DNA of 13,116 bases, taken from Flammeovirgaceae bacterium UBA2338 (lineage in GTDB: Bacteria > Bacteroidota > Bacteroidia > Cytophagales > Cyclobacteriaceae). The notes below the pieces were generated by a model. That model ran no database searches and had not been told where the DNA came from. It was given only the letters and a program-made list of their open reading frames with translations. Both the position numbers and the translations under genes were made by a program. Where the stretch lies: NCBI GenBank assembly GCA_002344795.1, contig DDUM01000097.1, positions 1 through 13,116 of the forward strand, written 5' to 3'. Positions 1 to 6,513 of the stretch are shown one piece after another. The first letter of the stretch is position 1; each line of letters opens with the position of its first letter.

Positions 1-1055
1 AGTTTGTCAACAAAGAAGAGTCTGCTCTCAAACATTTTCTGATGAATGAGTACTGTGCCTTTTGCCTGTGTACAAATCACCAGAATAACACTTAACAGAT
101 CGGGTGTTAAACCAGGCCAGGGGGCATCGGCTATGTTGAGGATCGAGCCGTCAATAAAAGTTTCGATCTCATATTCTTCATGAACGGGAATGTAGATATC
201 GTCTCCCCGAATCTCTAGCTTTATTCCAAGTCTTCTAAAGGTTTCAGGAATTAATCCGAGCATATCCACACGACAATCCTTAACCGTAATCTCAGATTGG
301 GTCATGGCCGCAAGACCTATGAAACTCCCGATCTCAATCATGTCGGGAAGCAGCCTGTGCTCTGTTCCTGATAGTTGTTCTACTCCCTGGATGGTAAGCA
401 GATTGGAGCCAATGCCGGATATTTTTGCTCCCATTCTGTTCAGCATCTGGCACAGTTGCTGAAGGTAAGGTTCGCAAGCTGCATTGTAGATGGTGGTTTC
501 TCCCTCTGCCAGAACTGCAGCCATCACAATGTTGGCTGTACCTGTTACAGAGGCTTCATCCAGTAGCATATAACTCCCCTTCAATTGAGAAGCGTCTATC
601 TGATACAGGTTTTCGTCAGCGTTGTAATTGAATTTGGCTCCCAGGTTTTGAAAACCGATAAAGTGGGTATCCAGACGCCTGCGTCCTATTTTATCTCCAC
701 CGGGCTTGGGGATACTGGCTTTTCCATACCGCGCCAGAATAGGTCCCAATAACATGATGGAACCCCGAAGGGCAGCCGCCTTCTTTTTATAGGCTTCGGT
801 TTTTAAATAGTCTACGTTAACAGATCGGGCAGTAAAGCGATAGGTGTCCTCTGATAATTTCTCTACTGCCACCCCCAGGTCTTTGATGAGCTCGATGAGC
901 TTATTGACATCCAGAATGTTGGGTATGTTGGAGATGGTTACAGGCTCCTTCGTCAGAAGGGTAGCACAAATAACCTGAAGTGCTTCATTTTTTGCGCCCT
1001 GAGGTACGATCTCTCCTTTGAGAGAATGTCCACCGCGAATTCTGAATGAACTCAT
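1..1055 (-). CDS. murA: UDP-N-acetylglucosamine 1-carboxyvinyltransferase MurA (3' end beyond window)
   Basis: MurA transfers enolpyruvate from PEP to UDP-GlcNAc, the first committed step of peptidoglycan synthesis in the cytoplasm. The minus-strand reading frame starts at ATG 1055 (MSSFRIRGG) and is open to the window edge, giving 351 codons; full MurA is about 420-440 residues, so roughly the last 80 are missing. Visible landmarks: Lys22-Asn23 in GAKNEAL (substrate site), Arg97, the active-site loop PGGDKIGRRRLDTH (residues 118-131), the repeat-domain segment LLDEASVTGTAN (164-175), and Asp319 in GLTPDLLS, equivalent to E. coli Asp305. The loop position that is Cys115 in E. coli is Asp121 here, a substitution known in other MurA enzymes to abolish covalent fosfomycin attack while keeping activity. 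The ATG overlaps the stop of the upstream DUF4290 gene (ATGA), so the two are probably co-transcribed and translationally coupled. Confidence 0.96.
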   Translation of the reverse strand, partial: MSSFRIRGGHSLKGEIVPQGAKNEALQVICATLLTKEPVTISNIPNILDVNKLIELIKDLGVAVEKLSEDTYRFTARSVNVDYLKTEAYKKKAAALRGSIMLLGPILARYGKASIPKPGGDKIGRRRLDTHFIGFQNLGAKFNYNADENLYQIDASQLKGSYMLLDEASVTGTANIVMAAVLAEGETTIYNAACEPYLQQLCQMLNRMGAKISGIGSNLLTIQGVEQLSGTEHRLLPDMIEIGSFIGLAAMTQSEITVKDCRVDMLGLIPETFRRLGIKLEIRGDDIYIPVHEEYEIETFIDGSILNIADAPWPGLTPDLLSVILVICTQAKGTVLIHQKMFESRLFFVDK

Positions 1056-1708
1056 TGGTCTCTTCTGCGATGATGTTTTTTTCCGTGCCCTCCTCTGCGG
1101 TCGTTGCGCTGGCGGTCGTTTTGACTGCGCTGCTTTTTCTTTTCGCGGTACAATTTTTCAAACAGATTCTCTTCGCGCACTTTGTCCAGACTCAAGGTCA
1201 ATTTTCCGTCCGACATTTTTTCAATGTCTTTGATGATCACAGAATCATCGATGGTTTCCTTGTTCCAGTTGCCATGAAAAGTCTTCATGAGTTTACCGAG
1301 ATAGATGACGGCGTCTTCCCTTTCTTTGGCATCTTCTTTTGCCATTGCCTCAACAATTAACTTTTCAATGTTCTTACCGTAGTGTCGGTAACGAACCCTG
1401 CTTTGAGGGTAAGCCATCGCCTGTGGTTTCTTAAAAACAGTTTCCGGATTAGGAACGGGGTAAGGGCTGTTGATATCAAAATTGAAATCGGCAATGATGT
1501 ACAAATCATCCCAGATACGCTGAGGATTTTCAAAAGCTTCTTTTACACTAGGAGCCAACTGCTTGATCAATTCAATCAATGTGGTCGACATTTCTGTGCG
1601 CTTGTCTTTGTCGGGTATGGTTCTGATGTAGTTGACAAGCTTCTGTACGTTGCGGCCGTACTCTTTTAATTTAATTTGTTCGCGTTGGGTGTTGTATTCT
1701 GGAATCAT
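1052..1708 (-). CDS. DUF4290 domain-containing protein
   Basis: A 218-residue protein of a family found almost only in Bacteroidota, with no established function. The opening MIPEYNTQREQIKLKEYGRN and the following helical stretch (residues 15-130, including IWDDLYIIADFNFDIN and YRHYGKNIEKLI) are what I recognise as DUF4290. There is no signal peptide or membrane segment, so it is probably cytoplasmic. The last 35 or so residues are extremely basic (KKKQRSQNDRQRNDRRGG then KKHHRRR) and look disordered, which would suit nucleic-acid or ribosome contact, but that is inference. Its stop codon overlaps the start of murA by 4 nt, so the two form an operon with this gene first. The 135 nt upstream (1709-1843) contain only a weak -7-like TACTTTTA and no matching -33 element. 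Confidence 0.85.
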   Translation of the reverse strand: MIPEYNTQREQIKLKEYGRNVQKLVNYIRTIPDKDKRTEMSTTLIELIKQLAPSVKEAFENPQRIWDDLYIIADFNFDINSPYPVPNPETVFKKPQAMAYPQSRVRYRHYGKNIEKLIVEAMAKEDAKEREDAVIYLGKLMKTFHGNWNKETIDDSVIIKDIEKMSDGKLTLSLDKVREENLFEKLYREKKKQRSQNDRQRNDRRGGHGKKHHRRRDQ

Positions 1709-1843
1709 GCTATTGAATGCTGTTCGCCTTTTTTAAAAGTAATTTTTATTTATTGAATATTTACTGTTCGATTGTCGCTAAATGAATTGTAGGAATACCA
1801 TTCACCCAGGGGAAGGCTCAAAAGGAGATATTAGCAATAGATT

Positions 1844-4093
1844 CTAATTCTCATGAATTTTGAGCTTGGCAAAGCTAAGTAATAATGTCTTTTCACCAAA
1901 ATCATTGAATGTGATCTTGGCCTTGCGATTTGCGCCCGATTCATCCATGGCGGTCACCACACCATACCCAAATTTAGGGTGCTCTACCTTCATGCCCTTC
2001 TGGAGATTGGACGTGTCGCTGGGGGCAAAGTCAGCGGATGGCTTATAGGATGATTTTACTACGGGCTGCGACCTTACGGTCTTCTTCAGCCCACTGACAA
2101 AGCTTTTGGCATAGTTGGGATTAGGCGCTGACTCCAGTCCACCTACCCTTGTGCTCACTTTGATGTACCTGGCATCGATGTCATCGAGAAAACGACTGGG
2201 CTCACAATTTTTTAACCGACCAAACCGATATCTCGTAAGGGCATAGGAGAGAAAAAGCTTTTTCTGTGAACGGGTAATGGCCACATAAAACAACCTTCTT
2301 TCTTCTTCCAGTTCCGAGCGACTGGTAAGCATCATCTGAGAGGGAAACAAATCCTCCTCCATGCCCACAATGTAGACATACTTGAACTCCAGCCCCTTGG
2401 CCATGTGAATGGTCATCAAAGTCACTTTTTCAGGGTCATTGTCTTTATCGTCATCCTGACTTGTGACCAGCGAAACTTCTTGCAAAAAAGCAGCAAGGCT
2501 TTTGTCTTCTTTTTCAGGGTCGTCTACGAATTCCTTAATGGCGTTAAGGAGCTCCTGTACGTTTTCATAGCGGTTGAGGCCTTCTACTGTTTTGTCCTCA
2601 TACAACTCGCGCAGCAAACCAGAAGACTTGGCAATTTCAGAAGCGGCTTCATAGGCATCACTGGTTTCTACTTCTATGGCGAACCGCTTGATCAGGTTCA
2701 CAAAATTTTCAATGGTATTCACGGCCCTTCCTCCTAAAAAACTGGGGGCATTCTCCAGTACTTCCCAGATAGAAATGGCATGGTCGTTGGCGGCTACAAT
2801 AATTTTATCCACGGTAGATCCGCCAATTCCTCTCTTGGGTTGATTGATGATTCTCCTGAAGGAAGCTTCATCTTGCTGATTGATGGTATAGCGGAGGTAA
2901 GCGAGAAGGTCTTTGATTTCTTTGCGTTGATAAAACGAGAGCCCGCCAATGATTTTGTATTTGATGTTCATGCGCCTCAAAGACTCCTCGAGTGCACGCG
3001 ATTGGCTGTTGGTTCTGTAGAGTATAACGAAGTCGCTGAACTTCAACTGGTGCTGCATCTTCTCTTCGAAGATGGAGGTGGCTACCAGTTTACCTTCCTC
3101 ATTATCAGAAACTGCTTTTATCAGCCCGATAAGATTTCCTTCTTCATTGGAGGTCCAAACATTTTTTGGCAACTGTGCCTTGTTTTTGGCAATGACAGAG
3201 TTGGCGGCATTGACAATGGTTTTGGTAGAGCGGTAGTTCTGTTCCAGTTTAATGATTTTCAGATCGGGATAGTCTTTCTCAAAGTTGAGGATATTGGAAA
3301 TGTCCGCTCCTCGAAACGCATAAATACTTTGTGCGTCATCACCCACTACGCAAATATTTTGAGTAACAGCTGCCAGCTTTTTGATAATGTAGTATTGACA
3401 AAGATTGGTATCCTGAAACTCGTCCACGAGAAAATACCGAAGTCGATGCTGGTATTTGTTCAGTACTTCCAGATGCTCTTTAAAAAGCCTGTCGGTATTG
3501 AATAGAAGGTCGTCAAAATCCATTGCTCCGGACTTGAAGCACCGTTGTCCATAATTGCGATAAATGTTCCCCAGCTCAGGCCTCATATTGGAAGCATCAT
3601 CTGCCAGCAACACTGGATTGTTGACGTAATCCTTCCAGGAGATCAGCCTGTTTTTTGCAGCACTGATTCTGTTGTAAACCACATTGGCCTTGTATTGTGT
3701 CTCATCAAGCCCCATTTCTTTTACAATGGATCGGATGAGCGACTTGGAATCGTCTGTATCGTAAATGGTAAAGCTATTTGGATAACCAAGATGATGGGCT
3801 TCAGACCGGAGGATGCGGGCAAATACGGAGTGAAAAGTGCCCATCCAGATATTGCGGGCATCTGTACCGATTACCCCTTCAATGCGATTGCGCATCTCCT
3901 TGGCGGCCTTATTGGTGAAGGTAAGCGCCATAATGCTGAATGGATCCACCCCTTTGGTATCAATCAGATGTGCGATGCGGTAAGTGAGCACCCGGGTCTT
4001 TCCTGAACCTGCCCCCGCAATGATCATGCACGGCCCTTCTGTATTAATTGTTGCCTCTAATTGAGGCTCATTGAGCGATTGTAAGTAATCCAT
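1844..4093 (-). CDS. uvrD: UvrD/PcrA-type ATP-dependent DNA helicase (SF1A)
   Basis: A 3'-5' DNA helicase acting in nucleotide excision and mismatch repair and in clearing stalled RNA polymerase. All superfamily 1A motifs are visible (numbering from the start used here, 749 residues): Q motif LNEPQLEA (7-14), Walker A AGAGSGKT (26-33), motif Ia ALTFTNKAAKEM, Walker B DEFQD (224-228), motif III GDDAQSIYAFRG (251-262), motif IV EQNYRS, motif V TIHMAKGLEF and motif VI RRLFYVAITRS. The last 50 residues (GMKVEHPKFGYGVV onward) are the Tudor-like tail that in PcrA contacts RNA polymerase, so PcrA is an equally good name. An in-frame ATG at 4129 would add 12 residues; I prefer ATG 4093 because the protein then begins MDYLQSLNEPQ, as family members do, directly before the Q motif. 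It is transcribed alone, divergently from the TcmP-like gene. Confidence 0.95.
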   Translation of the reverse strand: MDYLQSLNEPQLEATINTEGPCMIIAGAGSGKTRVLTYRIAHLIDTKGVDPFSIMALTFTNKAAKEMRNRIEGVIGTDARNIWMGTFHSVFARILRSEAHHLGYPNSFTIYDTDDSKSLIRSIVKEMGLDETQYKANVVYNRISAAKNRLISWKDYVNNPVLLADDASNMRPELGNIYRNYGQRCFKSGAMDFDDLLFNTDRLFKEHLEVLNKYQHRLRYFLVDEFQDTNLCQYYIIKKLAAVTQNICVVGDDAQSIYAFRGADISNILNFEKDYPDLKIIKLEQNYRSTKTIVNAANSVIAKNKAQLPKNVWTSNEEGNLIGLIKAVSDNEEGKLVATSIFEEKMQHQLKFSDFVILYRTNSQSRALEESLRRMNIKYKIIGGLSFYQRKEIKDLLAYLRYTINQQDEASFRRIINQPKRGIGGSTVDKIIVAANDHAISIWEVLENAPSFLGGRAVNTIENFVNLIKRFAIEVETSDAYEAASEIAKSSGLLRELYEDKTVEGLNRYENVQELLNAIKEFVDDPEKEDKSLAAFLQEVSLVTSQDDDKDNDPEKVTLMTIHMAKGLEFKYVYIVGMEEDLFPSQMMLTSRSELEEERRLFYVAITRSQKKLFLSYALTRYRFGRLKNCEPSRFLDDIDARYIKVSTRVGGLESAPNPNYAKSFVSGLKKTVRSQPVVKSSYKPSADFAPSDTSNLQKGMKVEHPKFGYGVVTAMDESGANRKAKITFNDFGEKTLLLSFAKLKIHEN

Positions 4094-4108
4094 TCCACTA
4101 ATCAATCT

Positions 4109-4141
4109 GCAATATAGACCCGATAACACTGGGTGTGCAAA
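4109..4141 (-). promoter_or_regulatory. Possible uvrD promoter (weak match)
   Basis: On the minus strand a TTTG (4141-4138) lies 21 nt upstream of TATATTGC (4116-4109). The spacing fits the Bacteroidota pattern TTTG, 19-21 nt, TAnnTTTG, but the -7 box matches only partly. Transcription would begin roughly 10 nt before ATG 4093, which would rule out the longer start at 4129. A 10-bp perfect palindrome, TTGAATTCAA (4142-4151), sits just upstream and could be an operator, but nothing else supports this. Confidence 0.3.
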
Positions 4142-4212
4142 TTGAATTCAACTTTACTGATAACATTCAAACATGCATTTTGGGCATCCGGTTCAATGAA
4201 TGATTAATCCCA

Positions 4213-4239
4213 AAATTGTCATTAAAAAAAGGACAATTT
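4213..4239. repeat. Inverted repeat, 8-bp arms
   Basis: AAATTGTC (4213-4220) and its exact reverse complement GACAATTT (4232-4239) flank an 11-nt A-rich loop. This is the first of the row of inverted repeats in the uvrD/TcmP-like gap. Being AT-rich with an A-rich loop, it would be only marginally stable as RNA. Confidence 0.6.
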
Positions 4240-4255
4240 CGCCCTTTGGGTGACG

Positions 4256-4311
4256 ATTCCTGACTAAATCGTCAGGAATGTCAGGATTAGCTCCTGATGC
4301 TGCGATCAGGA
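4256..4311. repeat. Two tandem hairpins sharing a TCCTGA/TCAGGA core
   Basis: Hairpin 1: ATTCCTGAC (4256-4264), loop TAAATC, GTCAGGAAT (4271-4279), a perfect 9-bp stem. Hairpin 2: TCCTGAT (4292-4298), loop GCTGCG, ATCAGGA (4305-4311), a perfect 7-bp stem. Both have 6-nt loops and the same TCCTGA/TCAGGA core, and another TCAGGA lies between them at 4281-4286. The arms can therefore pair in more than one way. The repetition suggests duplicated structure rather than chance; tandem protein-binding palindromes are an alternative to RNA hairpins. Confidence 0.7.
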
Positions 4312-4338
4312 TCATGACCGAAGCGTCATTGACCTGTT

Positions 4339-4396
4339 ATTGAAAATGAAGCAAAGCTTACTTCAATGAAATAGCCGGATTTGTTTCATTTTCAAT
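4339..4396. repeat. Long inverted repeat, 17-nt arms
   Basis: The arm at 4339-4355 (ATTGAAAATGAAGCAAA) pairs with 4380-4396 (TTTGTTTCATTTTCAAT) over 17 positions, with one G-U pair when read as plus-strand RNA. The 24-nt loop contains a smaller TTCA-A-TGAA inverted repeat. This is the longest arm pair in the window. It could be the core stem of a structured RNA or the ends of a small degenerate insertion. Confidence 0.7.
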
Positions 4397-4401
4397 CATC
4401 A

Positions 4402-4432
4402 GCACGGAGTGCAAAAAGTCTAACGACTTTTT
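4402..4432. terminator. Terminator-like hairpin, possibly bidirectional
   Basis: AAAAAGTC (4413-4420), loop TAAC, GACTTTTT (4425-4432) make a perfect 8-bp stem with a 4-nt loop, so an A-run precedes and a U-run ends it on either strand. A short GCAC-GGA-GTGC hairpin (4402-4412) lies directly beside it. Most of the long stem is A-T, so termination would be weak. No gene is known to end here: both neighbours point away from this site, which makes it unexpected. Confidence 0.4.
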
Positions 4433-4545
4433 GGGGTTAACCTCGCGCGTTTATGATCTTACTGGTTAGCTTATACCTAGAGTTTATTGAGGTTTTTGAA
4501 TAAAAAATTCTTCCTTTTTCTATTTTATCAAAACGGCTAACTTTG

Positions 4546-5421
4546 ATGAAACCCAATGAATTGAAGGACAAAACAATTCCTGATGCACTGAAAATCCCCG
4601 ATGATGGGTTCGCCATTACCACCGCGGAACCATGGGTCAAACATAAAATTCAATTGGTCCGCCAATATTTGACTGCCTTTGTAACCGCACTCTCCGGTCA
4701 GGTAGATGAGGTCATTTTTGTCGACCTGTATGCAAAGAATGGTTTGTGCTGTCTCGGAGCCCGAAAAGATATTTTTCCTGGTATTCCTTTTATGGCACTT
4801 CAGCAGAACCTGCCCATTTCCAAATATGTGTTGTGCGAAAGTGATGGGGAACAGGCGCGTGTGCTCAAGATCAGAACGAATAGGTATTTTAAGGAAAAGA
4901 ACATTGTACTGTTAACAGGGAAACCAGAAGAGTTAATTGATAAAATTAAAATGTATGTGTCGGAACCAAGAAAAGACCACAGGGTCGCAACCATTTGTGT
5001 GGCCGATGCATTTGGTCTTGAACCTGGATTTGAAACCCTCCGGCAATTGAGCGATTATGATTTTACATTTTTAATACCCTTTACCTTTCACCTGGGAAAA
5101 AAAATTGATTATAAATTTTATTTGCGGAGTGAGAAAGAGAAGGTGGCGTACCTTTTGGGGCAGGCGCCAGAAAGTAATTTATCCGAGAAAAACATAGGAA
5201 GTAATGGTGTGTTCTATAAACAATTGATTCAAAACTGGGAACGAAAAATGGAAGAACTGGGTATGAATACTTCCGTCTCAACCCATAAATTAGATTCAGG
5301 GTTGATGGAAATGCCAACCTATAGCATATGTTTGTTTGCCAAAAAATATTCTGCCAGGGCCATCCAATTGGATGCACTGGCAGGTAGCCATATTCAATTC
5401 GCTTTGTTTAATCAAAATTAG
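4546..5421 (+). CDS. Divergent TcmP-like protein (three-Cys-motif partner family), putative
   Basis: A 291-residue protein, probably cytoplasmic, with no signal peptide or membrane segment. The overall pattern resembles TcmP proteins, which have a methyltransferase-like Rossmann core: WVKHKIQLVRQYLTAF (30-45), a first strand and turn IFVDLYAKNG (57-66), an acidic strand end YVLCESD (94-100), a KNIVLLTGKPEEL segment (118-130), then CVADAFGLEPGFETLRQLSD (151-170) and FTFLIPF, matching the family's DPfG-type segment. The glycine motif usually written DxFAGxG is degenerate here (DLYAKNG), and the later DP is DA, so catalysis or cofactor binding may be lost or changed. The function of TcmP proteins is not established. 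I chose ATG 4546; a TTG codon directly before it is unlikely to be the start. The stop is 1 nt before the DUF3109 start, so the two form an operon. The assignment comes from recognising a pattern, not from a search. Confidence 0.6.
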   Translation: MKPNELKDKTIPDALKIPDDGFAITTAEPWVKHKIQLVRQYLTAFVTALSGQVDEVIFVDLYAKNGLCCLGARKDIFPGIPFMALQQNLPISKYVLCESDGEQARVLKIRTNRYFKEKNIVLLTGKPEELIDKIKMYVSEPRKDHRVATICVADAFGLEPGFETLRQLSDYDFTFLIPFTFHLGKKIDYKFYLRSEKEKVAYLLGQAPESNLSEKNIGSNGVFYKQLIQNWERKMEELGMNTSVSTHKLDSGLMEMPTYSICLFAKKYSARAIQLDALAGSHIQFALFNQN

Positions 5422-5422
5422 A

Positions 5423-6016
5423 ATGATCAAAATAGGGGAGATTCTTGTGTCGGATGACATTAAAGAGGTAGAGTTTGTTTGTAACCTGGAGAAATGCAAA
5501 GGCGCTTGCTGTATAGAGGGAGACCTGGGAGCACCGCTGGATGATGATGAACTTCCAATCATGGAGGCCATACAGGAGGAGATCAGGCCGTATATTACCA
5601 AAGAGGGGCTTAAGTCCATAAAGCGGCACGGTCCGTATTTGTTGGATGAAGATGGCGATTTCTCCACACCCACAATCAATGGCAAGGAATGTGCCTATGC
5701 TAACTATGACGAAAAAGGAATTCTTAAATGTGGAATTGAACAAGCCTACCTAGATGGAAAGACACAATTCCGAAAGCCTATTTCTTGCCATCTCTATCCC
5801 ATTCGGGTAATAAAGAAAAAGGATTTTGAGGCGATCAATTACCACAAGTGGAGTGTGTGTTCTGCGGCCTGTGCGCTGGGGCAATCGCTGGGAGTACCCG
5901 TGTATAAGTTTCTCAAGGATCCGCTGATCCGCAGGTATGGCGAGGCCTGGTATAAGGAACTGGTAAGGGCAATCGAAAACGAGAAGCCATTAAAAAAGAA
6001 GCAAAAAAAAAGGTGA
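5423..6016 (+). CDS. DUF3109 family cysteine-rich protein
   Basis: A 197-residue cytoplasmic protein of the DUF3109 family, common in Bacteroidota and of unknown function. It has nine cysteines. Cys20, 25, 29 and 30 form the N-terminal CNLEKCKGACC motif, similar to the clustered Cys of YkgJ-type proteins that are thought to hold zinc or an iron-sulfur centre. Cys90, 103, 122 (ISCHLYPIR), 146 and 150 could complete a metal site; that is inference. The frame is open upstream, but ATG 5423 (MIKIGEILVSDD) is the family's usual start and lies 1 nt after the TcmP-like stop, which points to co-transcription and translational coupling. The Lys-rich C-terminus (PLKKKQKKR) and the stop codon lie in the terminator of the convergent ribosomal operon, so this tail may be shaped by that DNA rather than by function. 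Confidence 0.9.
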   Translation: MIKIGEILVSDDIKEVEFVCNLEKCKGACCIEGDLGAPLDDDELPIMEAIQEEIRPYITKEGLKSIKRHGPYLLDEDGDFSTPTINGKECAYANYDEKGILKCGIEQAYLDGKTQFRKPISCHLYPIRVIKKKDFEAINYHKWSVCSAACALGQSLGVPVYKFLKDPLIRRYGEAWYKELVRAIENEKPLKKKQKKR

Positions 6017-6034
6017 CCTGATTCAGATCACCTT
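6002..6034 (-). terminator. Intrinsic terminator of the rpsF-rpsR-rplI operon
   Basis: AAGGTGA (6010-6016) and TCACCTT (6028-6034) form a 7-bp stem that can extend through the inner CTGA/TCAG after one C-A mismatch. Read on the minus strand, the hairpin follows the rplI stop by 18 nt and runs into a run of Ts (complement of the A-run 6003-6011), a standard intrinsic terminator. In the plus direction no U-run follows, so it should not efficiently terminate the DUF3109 transcript. The stem includes the DUF3109 stop codon. Confidence 0.85.
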
Positions 6035-6052
6035 CCCTGGTATTGATAAAGA

Positions 6053-6496
6053 CTATTCAGCGACTACGTTAACGGCAATCTCATGCTTCACTTCTTTGTG
6101 AAGATCAAGTGTTACCGTGTAGCTTCCTAATTGCTTAGGGGCTTCTTTCATGATTATCTTCTTGCGGTCGATCTCAAATCCTTTTGATTTCAACATATCC
6201 GCAATTTGATTGACGGTAATAGCTCCAAAAATTTTACCACTTTCACCGGCCTTGGTGCCAATTTCAATGGTCAGCTCACCTATTTTCTCAGCTAATGATT
6301 TTGCATCCTGAATCAACTTCTCTGCTTTATGGGCCGCCTGACGAATGTTCTCTTCGATCATTCTTTTATTGGAATCATTGGCGATCATGGCAGATCCGTT
6401 GGGGATCAAATAGTTTCTACCGTATCCGGACTTTACCTTAACGATATCGTTTTTGTAGCCTAGTCCTTGAATGTCCTGTTTAAGAATTATTTCCAT
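6053..6496 (-). CDS. rplI: 50S ribosomal protein L9 (bL9)
   Basis: Ribosomal protein bL9 binds 23S rRNA near the base of the L1 stalk and helps maintain reading frame. The 147-residue length is normal. The N-terminal rRNA-binding domain is clear: MEIILKQDIQGLGYKNDIV, then VKSGYGRNYLIPNGSA (residues 22-37) with the conserved GYxRNYLxPxGxA signature. A long connecting helix (about 44-75) leads to the C-terminal domain, with GKIFGAIT (87-94) and HEIAVNVV at the end. It is the last gene of the ribosomal operon, 17 nt after rpsR, and is followed by an intrinsic terminator. Confidence 0.98.
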   Translation of the reverse strand: MEIILKQDIQGLGYKNDIVKVKSGYGRNYLIPNGSAMIANDSNKRMIEENIRQAAHKAEKLIQDAKSLAEKIGELTIEIGTKAGESGKIFGAITVNQIADMLKSKGFEIDRKKIIMKEAPKQLGSYTVTLDLHKEVKHEIAVNVVAE

Positions 6497-6513
6497 AATA
6501 TTTCAAGTTTCGG

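Larger units (their letters stand above)
4094..4545. other. 452-nt gap between divergent genes, rich in inverted repeats
   Basis: No convincing coding frame is present in this stretch between uvrD (minus) and the TcmP-like gene (plus). It should hold two promoters and little else, yet it contains at least five inverted repeats in 220 nt (4213-4432), described as separate entries. From 4433 to 4545 the sequence is AT-rich without clear structure. A TAACTTTG at 4538-4545 matches the -7 consensus but abuts the start codon and has no -33 partner, so I do not call it a promoter. The region may hold a small structured RNA, a decayed mobile repeat or stacked regulatory hairpins; the sequence alone does not decide. 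Confidence 0.6.

Noticed and set aside
1046..1360. Plus-strand open frame of 104 codons over the DUF4290 3' end
   Set aside because: Antisense to DUF4290. Its hydrophobic, Phe-rich composition comes from the Lys/Glu-rich codons on the other strand.
2780..3505. Plus-strand open frame of 241 codons inside uvrD
   Set aside because: It lies wholly antisense to uvrD, whose helicase motifs are all intact. The translation has no recognisable domain and is what an antisense shadow frame gives.
4094..4129. Longer N-terminus for uvrD from ATG 4129
   Set aside because: The extra residues (MLSGLYCRLISG) resemble no helicase N-terminus, and the weak promoter candidate would place the transcript start downstream of this codon.
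4538..4545. TAACTTTG as a promoter -7 box for the TcmP-like gene
   Set aside because: It matches the consensus but ends immediately before the ATG, so transcription would start inside the gene, and no TTTG lies 19-21 nt upstream.
5336..5422. Upstream extension of the DUF3109 frame
   Set aside because: It overlaps the 3' end of the TcmP-like gene in another frame, and the family begins at MIKIGEI, 1 nt after that gene's stop.
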